DNA from: JAAAOZ01 sp964496595
Lineage (GTDB): Bacteria > Chloroflexota > Anaerolineae > B4-G1 > SLSP01
DNA length: 22,581 bases
Direction: 5' to 3'
Assembly (NCBI GenBank): GCA_964496595.1
Contig: CAZCAI010000075.1
Span: 1-22,581 of the forward strand
Every line of letters begins with the position of its first letter. The first letter of the stretch is position 1. The position numbers and the translations under genes were made by a program. This document shows positions 1 to 6,527 of the stretch, piece after piece. Under the pieces are notes generated by a model, which saw only the letters and a program-made list of their open reading frames with translations, did no database searches and was not told where the DNA came from.

Positions 1-37
1 CCAGGGTACTTCAGTGCCCGTAGAGGAAAAAAGTGTC

Positions 38-86
38 AACCTATTTCTGAACCATCCCGACTTTCGGCTAGCTTCGCAAGGGTTCC
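38..86. repeat. Fragments of two intergenic repeat families downstream of recA
   Basis: The 95 bases before the recA stop codon contain no gene. They hold AACCTATTT (38-46) and GAACCATCCC (49-58), which recur in inverted orientation at 12248-12280, and CTTCGCAAGGGTT (72-84), which matches the end motif of the 117-bp repeat units at 19117-19341. I read this as worn copies of dispersed repeats. No convincing terminator for recA is visible here. Confidence 0.45.
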
Positions 87-95
87 TGGAGTGTT

Positions 96-1232
96 TTACT
101 CTTCGTCTTCTTCCGCCGCCTCTTCTTCGATTTCCTCTATCTCTTCCTCTTCTCCGCTTTCTACGCTTTCTACGCTCTCTTCCTCGGCTCCCCTTGCCCT
201 TTCTTTTCTTTTTTCTTCTTTGGCCTCTTTATCCTCTTTATCCTCTTTGAGCTTCTTGCGGATGTCGTTCTCGATGGCCTGAATTAACTCTGGATTGTTA
301 TCCAACTCCTCTTTGGCGTTCTCGCGTCCCTGCGCGATGCGCTCCTCGCCGGGATAGTAGTAGTACGAGCCGCGCTTGTCGATGATGCCCATCTCCACGC
401 CGACCTCCAGCACATCGGCGGCGTGGCTGATGCCCTCGCCGAACATAATGTCGAACTCGGCCACGCGGAACGGCGGCGCGACCTTGTTCTTGGTCACGCG
501 GACGCGCGTGCTGTGCCCGACGATTTCGCCGTGTTCCTTGATCGATTTGATGCGGCGCACATCCAAACGCACGGAGGCGTAGAATTTGAGCGCTCGCCCG
601 CCGCTCGTCGTCTCCGGGGAGCCGAAGAGCACGCCGATCTTCATCCGCAACTGGTTGGTGAAGATCATCACCGTGTTGCTCTGCTTGATCGCGCCGGAGA
701 GCTTGCGCAGCGCCTGGCTCATCAGCCGGGCCTGCAAACCGGGGTGTGAATCGCCCATCTCGCCCTCGATCTCCGCGCGCGGGACGAGCGCCGCCACCGA
801 GTCGATGACGATGACATCGACGGCGCTACTGCGCACCAGTGCCTCCGCGATCTCCAGCGCCTGCTCGCCGGTGTCCGGCTGGGAGATGTAGAGTTCGTCC
901 ACGTTGACGCCACAGCTCGCGGCGTAGCGCGGATCCAGGGCGTGTTCCATATCGATAAAGGCCGCCACGCCGCCCATCTTCTGCGCCTCGGCCACGATGT
1001 GCTGACAGATCGTCGTCTTACCGGAGCCTTCCGGCCCGTAGACCTCCGTGATCCGCCCGTGTGGCACGCCGCCCACACCTAACGCGATATCCAACGCCAG
1101 CGATCCCGTGGGGATAACCTCCACATCTAAATGCGTCGCATCCCCCAGGCGCATCAGCGCCCCTTCGCCAAAGCGGCGATGAATGCGCGCGACCGTTTGA
1201 TCCAATACCTTTGACCGTTCCTTCGAGACCAT
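96..1232 (-). CDS. recA: RecA recombinase
   Basis: RecA is the DNA-dependent ATPase that forms filaments on single-stranded DNA, catalyses strand exchange and triggers LexA self-cleavage. The 378-residue product has the whole RecA core: Walker A GPEGSGKT at 66-73, a Walker B strand ending in VIVID at 140-144, and the DNA-binding loop region NQLRMKIGV at 193-201 followed by the PETTSGGRALKFYAS block. The start is well supported, with an AGGAGG ribosome site about 8 bases upstream of the ATG. The C-terminus is unusual: residues about 325-378 are almost entirely charged, first Lys/Glu/Asp repeats (coded by a 9-bp tandem repeat near 223-249) and then an almost pure Glu/Asp tail. RecA proteins commonly end in an acidic tail that moderates DNA binding, but this one is longer than usual. 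It lies downstream of the replication genes on the same strand and has its own promoter. Confidence 0.97.
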   Translation of the reverse strand: MVSKERSKVLDQTVARIHRRFGEGALMRLGDATHLDVEVIPTGSLALDIALGVGGVPHGRITEVYGPEGSGKTTICQHIVAEAQKMGGVAAFIDMEHALDPRYAASCGVNVDELYISQPDTGEQALEIAEALVRSSAVDVIVIDSVAALVPRAEIEGEMGDSHPGLQARLMSQALRKLSGAIKQSNTVMIFTNQLRMKIGVLFGSPETTSGGRALKFYASVRLDVRRIKSIKEHGEIVGHSTRVRVTKNKVAPPFRVAEFDIMFGEGISHAADVLEVGVEMGIIDKRGSYYYYPGEERIAQGRENAKEELDNNPELIQAIENDIRKKLKEDKEDKEAKEEKRKERARGAEEESVESVESGEEEEIEEIEEEAAEEDEE

Positions 1233-1288
1233 AATCTTTTCCTCCTGCGCTCCCGCGCGCGTGTGATTTGCGATAACTGCCTGATCTA

Positions 1289-1316
1289 ATTATAGCACAA
1301 ACGTTCTAACTTCCAA
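1289..1316 (-). promoter_or_regulatory. recA promoter with possible LexA-like operator
   Basis: Read on the minus strand, a perfect TATAAT (1289-1294) is preceded by TGC, giving an extended -10 element. A TTGGAA -35 (1311-1316) lies 16 bases further up. Between them, AGAACGTTTGTGCT (1294-1307) is an imperfect dyad (AGAAC/GTGCT) where a repressor would block RNA polymerase. SOS control of recA by LexA is well established in many bacteria; assigning this dyad to LexA is my inference. It only loosely resembles the GAAC-N4-GTTC pattern, and no lexA gene is in the window. Confidence 0.6.
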
Positions 1317-1327
1317 CTTCCCGCCCC

Positions 1328-1358
1328 GTTGTGGCTCGGCGGGGACGCCGACCACAAC
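1328..1358. repeat. Intergenic hairpin with a four-base loop
   Basis: GTTGTGG and TCGGCG pair with CGCCGA and CCACAAC around a GGGA loop, giving a 13-bp stem with one bulged C at 1335. There is no T-run on the minus strand, so it is not a typical intrinsic terminator for the upstream loader gene. It has the same layout (inverted arms, four-base loop) as the hairpins at 12219, 16421, 16457, 20421 and 20490. Confidence 0.7.
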
Positions 1359-1364
1359 TTTCTG

Positions 1365-1404
1365 TTCCAACCTCCATCTTCCAACTTCCAACCTCCATCT
1401 TCCA
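1365..1404. repeat. 19-bp direct repeat, period 21
   Basis: TTCCAACCTCCATCTTCCA occurs at 1365-1383 and again at 1386-1404, with related CTTCCAACTTCC words nearby. This is simple-sequence filler between the loader gene and recA. I see no coding or regulatory role. Confidence 0.75.
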
Positions 1405-1408
1405 TCCC

Positions 1409-2851
1409 CTACCGCTGGCGCCGCCCCTTACTTGAGCTTGAGCGCCGCGTGGGGCCGCCGCGATAGGACGGCGCCATAATCGAGAAGACCGTGCAGCGGC
1501 TCACATCCGCCAGGCGCGTGCCGATGCGCGGATCGATCTCCTCCAGTGTGCGCGAGGTGGTGATGACGGTGGGTAGGCGCGCCACGTAGCGATAGTTGAA
1601 GAGTTGGTAGAGCTTCTCCTGCGCCCAGGGCGTCGCGTACTCCGTGCCCAAATCATCTAACACTAAGAGGGGAGCGAATCGCACTTCCTCGAAGCGCTTG
1701 TCGTAGGGCACGGCGCTCTGGGGGTAGAACGAGGCGCGGAGATAGTCCAGAAAATCGGGCACGGTGACGAAAAGCGCGGGATGGCCCTCTTTCACGCGCT
1801 GATTGGCGATGGCCGCCGCCAGGTGGGTCTTGCCACAGCCATAATCCCCGCTGAAGACCAGCCAGCCCGTCGGTTCGGCGGCGTAGCCCTTGGCCAACTC
1901 GACCGCGCGCCGCAGATTGTCCAACTCCTCGCGCGCCAACTCGCCCTGCCGCAGCAAGAAGTTATCGAAGCGCATATCGCCGTACAGTGCCAGGGTGTTC
2001 ATCTCCATTTTGGCGTAATCGGTGCCGGTCTGGCGATAGTCCGGTGCCAGGATGGTGATCATATCCACCAGATCGGTATCGCCCAGGCGCGAGCACAGGC
2101 GGGGATCCAGCTCATCTAACGAGCTGTTGGTGGTGATCACGGTGGGGAGGCGCGCCATATAGCGATAGTTCAACAACTGATAGAGCTTCTCCAGCGCCCA
2201 GGGCGTACCGTGCTCCGTGCCCAGATCGTCCATGATGAGCAGCGGGATCGTCCGCACCTCCTCGAAGCGCTCGTCGTAGCGCTGAGTGGCCGTGGGCGCG
2301 TAGGCCCCGCGCAGGTGATCCAACAGATCGGGCACGGTGACGAAGAGCACGCGGGCGCCGCGCGCGATGGCGTCGTTAGCGATGGCCGCGGCTAAGTGGG
2401 TCTTGCCGCAGCCGTAGTCGCCGCGCATCAGCAGCCAGCCCTCCGGTCGTTGGGCGTAGGCGACGGCGCGATTGTAGGCCAACCGCAGGTTGCGCTGGCG
2501 CTCGGCGGACAGCCCGTGGCCGTCGGGACGGAAGTTCTCGAAGGTGTAGCGCTCTAAAATTTTGAGGCTGCTCATCGAGCGCATCGTCTCGTGGCGGCGG
2601 GATTGAAGCTCCTCCCGGCGGCAGGTGCAGGGGAAGAGTTTGCCGAAGTCGGGATGATTGACCGGCACATCCCGGCGCACGTAGCCCAGGCCGTGACAGA
2701 TCGGGCAGTTGGGATCGCCAAGTGGATCGTCGCCCGCCTCTATTTCTGACTGTACTGCATCTCGGTCGCGATCAGTGCTGGATGATGTCGCGATACTTAC
2801 CCTCGATATATCGGCGCCGATCTCTCTCGCGATTTCGTCGATCTTCTTCAT
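1409..2851 (-). CDS. DnaC/DnaI-type helicase loader with two tandem AAA+ domains
   Basis: This 480-residue protein is a primosomal loader-type ATPase, expected to help place the DnaB helicase on DNA. Family members normally have one AAA+ domain; this one has two near-copies about 191 residues apart. Domain 1 has Walker A GDYGCGKTH at 144-152, Walker B LLIMDDLG at 204-211 and an arginine-finger-like SRLGD at 254-258. Domain 2 has the identical Walker A at 335-343, LLVLDDLG at 395-402 and TRLAD at 445-449. Both keep all catalytic motifs, so both may be active. The N-terminal region has a CPIC...CTC cysteine cluster (Cys49, 52, 75, 77), likely a zinc site. The start codon lies 80 nt inside the upstream DnaD-like gene and is preceded by a GAGGGGA ribosome site, so the overlap looks real. 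IstB-type transposition helpers are related, but no transposase is nearby and the dnaB/dnaD context favours replication. Confidence 0.85.
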   Translation of the reverse strand: MKKIDEIAREIGADISRVSIATSSSTDRDRDAVQSEIEAGDDPLGDPNCPICHGLGYVRRDVPVNHPDFGKLFPCTCRREELQSRRHETMRSMSSLKILERYTFENFRPDGHGLSAERQRNLRLAYNRAVAYAQRPEGWLLMRGDYGCGKTHLAAAIANDAIARGARVLFVTVPDLLDHLRGAYAPTATQRYDERFEEVRTIPLLIMDDLGTEHGTPWALEKLYQLLNYRYMARLPTVITTNSSLDELDPRLCSRLGDTDLVDMITILAPDYRQTGTDYAKMEMNTLALYGDMRFDNFLLRQGELAREELDNLRRAVELAKGYAAEPTGWLVFSGDYGCGKTHLAAAIANQRVKEGHPALFVTVPDFLDYLRASFYPQSAVPYDKRFEEVRFAPLLVLDDLGTEYATPWAQEKLYQLFNYRYVARLPTVITTSRTLEEIDPRIGTRLADVSRCTVFSIMAPSYRGGPTRRSSSSKGRRQR

Positions 2852-3491
2852 CTTTCCCCTCAGTCCACCAACGTTCTAGAATTGCGTGGATGTACTTCCA
2901 ATTGCGTTTATTTCGGCTGATGGCTTCGCGGAAGGCTTCCTCGATCCACGCGGCGGGATATTTCTTCTCGGCCTCCATCAGCTCCTCGCTCAGGAGCGCG
3001 CTCAACGGGCCGATGTTCTGCTCGTAGAGTGTGAAGATGTTGGGATGCGAGACGCGCTCGGCGCGCATCGGCGGGCGGCCCTGGGCCATCGCCGCGACGG
3101 CGGCGCGCCCACGCGGGCTGTTGGCGAAGTAGCGTCGCTCGCGCGTCCCGTCCGCCCGCTCCCACTCGCCCATCAAGAGCGCGCCCCGCGCCGCCGCGCG
3201 CGCTAACGCGCATCCTACCTCGGTTTCGACCGCCTCGCCGAACGCGGCCTGCATCGCCGGCTCCGCGCACAACTCCGTTTCCGTGATCCATGGCGCGGTG
3301 TCGGAGCGCATCTGCGCCAGCCGCCACAGCGCGATCAACGTCACCTGCAACTCCGCCAGATCGTCGATGTGGGGGATCAGCTCGGTGAAGACCTGCTCCG
3401 GCAGCGCCACGGTGGCCTGCTTCCCCGCCGGAAAGCCGGAGAAGTGGCGCATGCTGATGCGCGCTTGCTGGGAGGATTGCCGGTCGCTCAT
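2772..3491 (-). CDS. DnaD-domain primosome protein
   Basis: This is a replication-initiation accessory protein of about 239 residues. The C-terminal part (about 150-210) reads as a DnaD/DnaB_2 domain: an NIFTLYEQNIGPL helix start, then a run ending in NWKYIHAILERWW, the typical YIxxILxxW signature. The N-terminal half (30-135) looks like a divergent winged-helix region, as in DnaD. The tail is very basic and charged. The ATG at 3491 lies 2 bases beyond the dnaB stop and has a GGGGA site 7 bases upstream; an in-frame GTG at 3497 would instead overlap the dnaB stop as GTGA. Either way translation is probably coupled to dnaB. In Firmicutes, DnaD, DnaB and DnaI together load the helicase; here a DnaD-like protein lies between the helicase and a loader, which supports the same job. 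Confidence 0.8.
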   Translation of the reverse strand: MSDRQSSQQARISMRHFSGFPAGKQATVALPEQVFTELIPHIDDLAELQVTLIALWRLAQMRSDTAPWITETELCAEPAMQAAFGEAVETEVGCALARAAARGALLMGEWERADGTRERRYFANSPRGRAAVAAMAQGRPPMRAERVSHPNIFTLYEQNIGPLSALLSEELMEAEKKYPAAWIEEAFREAISRNKRNWKYIHAILERWWTEGKDEEDRRNRERDRRRYIEGKYRDIIQH

Positions 3492-3493
3492 GC

Positions 3494-4867
3494 TCACGTC
3501 CCCAGGGGCGGCGGGCCGCCCCCGCCGCTATATTGCTCCGGCGAGGTGTGCGTCGCCGCGTCGGCGAACTGCGTGAGGCGACTGTTGAAGAAGAGTTGGA
3601 CGGTCCCCGTCGGGCCGTTCCGGTGCTTGGCGACGATGATGTCCGCGATGCGCGGCTTCTCTGTCTCTGGATGGTACATCTCGTCCCGATAGATAAACAT
3701 CACGATGTCAGCGTCCTGTTCAAGAGATCCTGACTCGCGCAGATCGGAGAGCACGGGAACTTTGTCCGCGCGCTGCTCGACGGCGCGGGAAAGCTGCGAG
3801 GCCGTCATCAGCGGCAGATCCAGCTCGCGCGCCAGGCCTTTGAGCGAGCGCGAGATGTAGGAGACCTCCTGGACGCGGTTATCCGTGCGCGCTTCGGTCG
3901 TCATCAGTTGGAGATAATCGACGAAGGCCATATCCAGCCCGCGCTCGGAGGCCAGGCGGCGGCATTTGGTGCGCAGTTGAAGCACGGAGATGGAGGGGGT
4001 GTCATCGATGAAGATGGGTAGCTCGGCAAGATGTCCAATCGCGTCGGTGAATTGCGGCCATTCGTCATCGCGCAGGCGGCCCAGGCGCAGGCGCTGGGCA
4101 TCGATGTGGCTGATCTGGGAGATCATGCGCTGCACCAACTGTTCCGCCGACATCTCCAGGCTGAAGAGCGCGACGGTGCGCCGCTTCTGCGCGGCCTTCA
4201 GCGCGAAGGTGATCATCAGCGAGGTCTTGCCCACGCCTGGTCGCGCGGCTAAGATCAGCAGGTCGGAGCGCTGGAAGCCGCCCAACATCTGGTCGATATC
4301 GCGGAAGCCGCTGGGAACACCCAACGGTTCGCCGCGATGTTCGTAGAGATATTCGATCCGGTCGTAGTAGCGTTGTACCACCTCCTGCACCGGCTGCAAC
4401 TCGCGGCGGGTGCGACGTTGGGAGACGCCGAAGAGCGATTGCTCGGAGCGGTCGACGACCTGATCGATGGGCATCGTCTCGTTGTAGGCATAGCGGGCGA
4501 TGTCGCTGACGGAATCCAACAGGCGGCGGCGCACGGCGGTCTCCTCCACCATTCGCCCATAGGATTCGATATTGATGGCGGAGGGCACGGCGTTCATCAA
4601 CTTGGAGATGTAGGCCGCGCCGCCGACCGCCTGCAATTGATCGTGATTTTCCAACTCGGTGTTGATGGTCAGAAAGTCGATGGGGTCGCGGCGCTCGTGG
4701 ATCTTGAGGATCGCTTCGAAAATCCAGCGATGCTTCTGGAGGTAGAAGTCCTCGCTGCGCAAAAAAGAAAGCACCCGGAAGATACCTTCCGGATCGATTA
4801 ACAGCGCGCCTAAGACCGCTTCCTCGGCTTCGATATTATGGGGGACGGTTTTCTCTGGAGTGGTCAT
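3494..4867 (-). CDS. dnaB: Replicative DNA helicase DnaB
   Basis: This is the hexameric 5'-3' replicative helicase, 457 residues, close to the usual family length. The N-terminal domain starts PHNIEAEEAVLGALL (9-23) and contains the typical VGGAAYISKLMNAVPSA block (81-97). The RecA-like motor has Walker A ARPGVGKTS at 208-216, LFSLEMSAEQLVQRM at 234-248, Walker B MAFVDYLQL at 313-321, SDLRESGSLEQDADIV at 374-389 and the arginine-bearing VAKHRNGPTGTVQLFF at 412-427. There is no intein. No clear Shine-Dalgarno sequence precedes the ATG. It is followed directly by the DnaD-like gene. Confidence 0.97.
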   Translation of the reverse strand: MTTPEKTVPHNIEAEEAVLGALLIDPEGIFRVLSFLRSEDFYLQKHRWIFEAILKIHERRDPIDFLTINTELENHDQLQAVGGAAYISKLMNAVPSAINIESYGRMVEETAVRRRLLDSVSDIARYAYNETMPIDQVVDRSEQSLFGVSQRRTRRELQPVQEVVQRYYDRIEYLYEHRGEPLGVPSGFRDIDQMLGGFQRSDLLILAARPGVGKTSLMITFALKAAQKRRTVALFSLEMSAEQLVQRMISQISHIDAQRLRLGRLRDDEWPQFTDAIGHLAELPIFIDDTPSISVLQLRTKCRRLASERGLDMAFVDYLQLMTTEARTDNRVQEVSYISRSLKGLARELDLPLMTASQLSRAVEQRADKVPVLSDLRESGSLEQDADIVMFIYRDEMYHPETEKPRIADIIVAKHRNGPTGTVQLFFNSRLTQFADAATHTSPEQYSGGGGPPPLGT

Positions 4868-4941
4868 GGTCTAAGCGCACACCTTGCAGGGGTGGTAATG
4901 GTTTTAAATATCAACGTTATATTTTCTCCTGTTCTGAGGCC

Positions 4942-5442
4942 TCAGTTATCGCGACCCTCGGATGCATCGTAGTTCAGCGTGTCTAAAAATTCGCGGAAGA
5001 CGGATAAATCCTCTTCACGGGAGGCCTCTTGCATAATATCAGGTTCGGGCACGACGCTTGCTTCGTCCATCACCTGCTCCGAGATGTAGATGGGCACGCC
5101 GGCGCGCACCGCGATAGCCATCGCATCGCTGGGACGCGAGTCCACCTCGATGATCTCGTCGCCCAGATCCAAGATCAGTTGGGCGTAGAAGGTGTTGTCG
5201 ACGAGCGCGTTGATGTAGATGTATTGCAACTCCGCGTCCAGCGTGTCCAATATATTGACGGTCAAGTCGTGGGTGAGCGGGCGGGGCAGGTCGACGCCGT
5301 TGAGGCGCACGGAGATAGCTTCGGCCTCACACGGTCCGATCCAGATGGGCAAATATCGCTCGGCATCCAGGTCTTTGAGCACTGCGATGCGATGGGGCGA
5401 AACCAAACTCATTTGTATCGTCTCTAATTCGACTTCGATCAT
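4942..5442 (-). CDS. Bifunctional nuclease family protein (DUF151)
   Basis: This 166-residue protein matches the DUF151/BFN family, some members of which cut DNA and RNA; the physiological role in bacteria is poorly known. Family hallmarks are LPIWIGPCEAEAI (31-43), RPLTHDL (54-60) and the strongly conserved VDSRPSDAMAIAVR (100-113). The last 40 residues are acidic and family-variable. The start has an AGGAGGAT ribosome site 7 bases upstream. The stop overlaps a perfect 12-bp palindrome CTGAGGCCTCAG (4934-4945). It is the first gene of the leftward block, 74 bp ahead of dnaB, and may be co-transcribed with it. Confidence 0.92.
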   Translation of the reverse strand: MIEVELETIQMSLVSPHRIAVLKDLDAERYLPIWIGPCEAEAISVRLNGVDLPRPLTHDLTVNILDTLDAELQYIYINALVDNTFYAQLILDLGDEIIEVDSRPSDAMAIAVRAGVPIYISEQVMDEASVVPEPDIMQEASREEDLSVFREFLDTLNYDASEGRDN

Positions 5443-5455
5443 CAGTCTTATCCTC

Positions 5456-5508
5456 CTAACGTGGACGAGCCTGTATCAAAAAGACCTTCTATCCGCTAAC
5501 GTGGACGA
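5456..5508. promoter_or_regulatory. 13-bp direct repeats between the DUF151 start and its promoter
   Basis: CTAACGTGGACGA occurs at 5456-5468 and 5496-5508, exactly 40 bases apart, or close to four helical turns. Both copies lie between the -10 at 5536-5541 and the DUF151 start codon, in the untranslated leader. They could be paired sites for a DNA-binding regulator or a small sequence duplication. The first copy abuts the ribosome-binding site. Confidence 0.45.
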
Positions 5509-5535
5509 ACCATCACCAAATTCCCTCTTTACGGT

Positions 5536-5541
5536 ATTATA
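5536..5541 (-). promoter_or_regulatory. -10 element for the DUF151/replication block
   Basis: On the minus strand a perfect TATAAT lies about 94 bases upstream of the DUF151 start. No good -35 hexamer is visible at 16-18 bases. This is the only convincing -10 for the leftward block other than that of recA. Confidence 0.45.
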
Positions 5542-5631
5542 CTATACCTGTTTTCCTGCGAAAGCATAATGCCAGCAGGCCGGCAGTAGGTGAATTCTTT
5601 CAGAGGGATTTCCAAAAATCTGTTAGCCTAC

Positions 5632-5660
5632 CTGCCAGATGCCATAATCCATGCTAAAAT
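5632..5660 (+). promoter_or_regulatory. Promoter for the HEAT-repeat gene
   Basis: CTGCCA (5632-5637) and an extended -10, TGC followed by TAAAAT (5655-5660), are separated by 17 bases and lie about 55 bases upstream of the start codon. It is divergent from the promoter of the replication block. Confidence 0.5.
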
Positions 5661-5714
5661 GTAGATACCGACTGTGATCGGCTATCAAACAGATATTGTA
5701 ATCAGAAGAGATCT

Positions 5715-6479
5715 GTGAAAGGGCGCGTTGAATTGGACGATAACCCCACTGTAGTATCCCTACTCGCATCGCTCCGCGATGACGATCCGCAGGTGCGGCG
5801 GGAGGCGGCCTTTAGGCTTGGACAGTTGCTCGGCCAGCGGAAAAGTCGGCGGGTGATGTTGGCGCTGCGGGATGTAGTGCTTGAGGATACGGATGAGCAT
5901 TGCCGGAAGACGGCCTTGTATTGGCTGCGCGTGCATGGCGAGCAGGCCATCCTCAACGAAGCGTTGCGCTGTGTTTTGCAAGATGAGAATCAATTTATGC
6001 GGATGAACGCGGCGTGGAACATCTCGCAGGCCGGGGAACTCAACCCGGGGATCGTTGAGCCGCTCATCCAGGCGCTCGAAAGCAGCCGGGATATGCCCAT
6101 CGCCTCGGCGGCGATCATAGAAGCGTTGGGGAAGTTGCGCGACGCGCGGGCGGTTGAGCCGTTGGCGACCTATTTGAAATCGCCGCATAGCTATTGGCGG
6201 GGGATAGCGGCTCAAGCGCTCGGTCATTTGGGCGATCCCCGAGCGATTCCCCACTTGCGAACGTTACTGACGGATCACGCGCCGGCCTGGAAGGAAGATC
6301 ACGGGCCTATGCGCAGCGTGGCGGATATCGCCCGTATGGCCTTGCGATGTCTGAGCACGCTTCAAGAGGATCGACCGCCCAACCCCAGGCAGTTTTCGGA
6401 AAAGGAAGCGCCAAAGGAAGCGCCAAAGGAAGCGCCAGATGTGGCCGCTTTTAAATCATTGGACGCTCTGAAATCGTGA
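5715..6479 (+). CDS. HEAT-repeat protein
   Basis: This 254-residue soluble protein is made of HEAT/PBS-lyase-type helical repeats. Repeat cores are visible as SLRDDDPQVRREAAFRLGQLL (19-39), RCVLQDENQFMRMNAAWNI (85-103), LGKLRDARAVEPLATYLKS (138-156) and WRGIAAQALGHLGDPRAIPHL (161-181). Such scaffolds bind proteins; no catalytic motif is present, so the role is unknown. It starts with GTG, with only a weak purine-rich site upstream. The C-terminus carries three KEAP repeats (about 230-241), coded by a 12-bp direct repeat. It lies 48 bp ahead of the histidine kinase gene, so it may be co-transcribed with it and work in the same signalling path. Confidence 0.8.
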   Translation: MKGRVELDDNPTVVSLLASLRDDDPQVRREAAFRLGQLLGQRKSRRVMLALRDVVLEDTDEHCRKTALYWLRVHGEQAILNEALRCVLQDENQFMRMNAAWNISQAGELNPGIVEPLIQALESSRDMPIASAAIIEALGKLRDARAVEPLATYLKSPHSYWRGIAAQALGHLGDPRAIPHLRTLLTDHAPAWKEDHGPMRSVADIARMALRCLSTLQEDRPPNPRQFSEKEAPKEAPKEAPDVAAFKSLDALKS

Positions 6480-6527
6480 TGTTGCTGAGACGTTGAAGTT
6501 CTACTTTCTTTCATCTGGGAGATGCGT

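Noticed and set aside
1409..2851. IstB helper of an IS21-type insertion sequence
   Set aside because: No IstA transposase or terminal repeats, and the gene sits in a replication block with dnaB and a DnaD-like gene.
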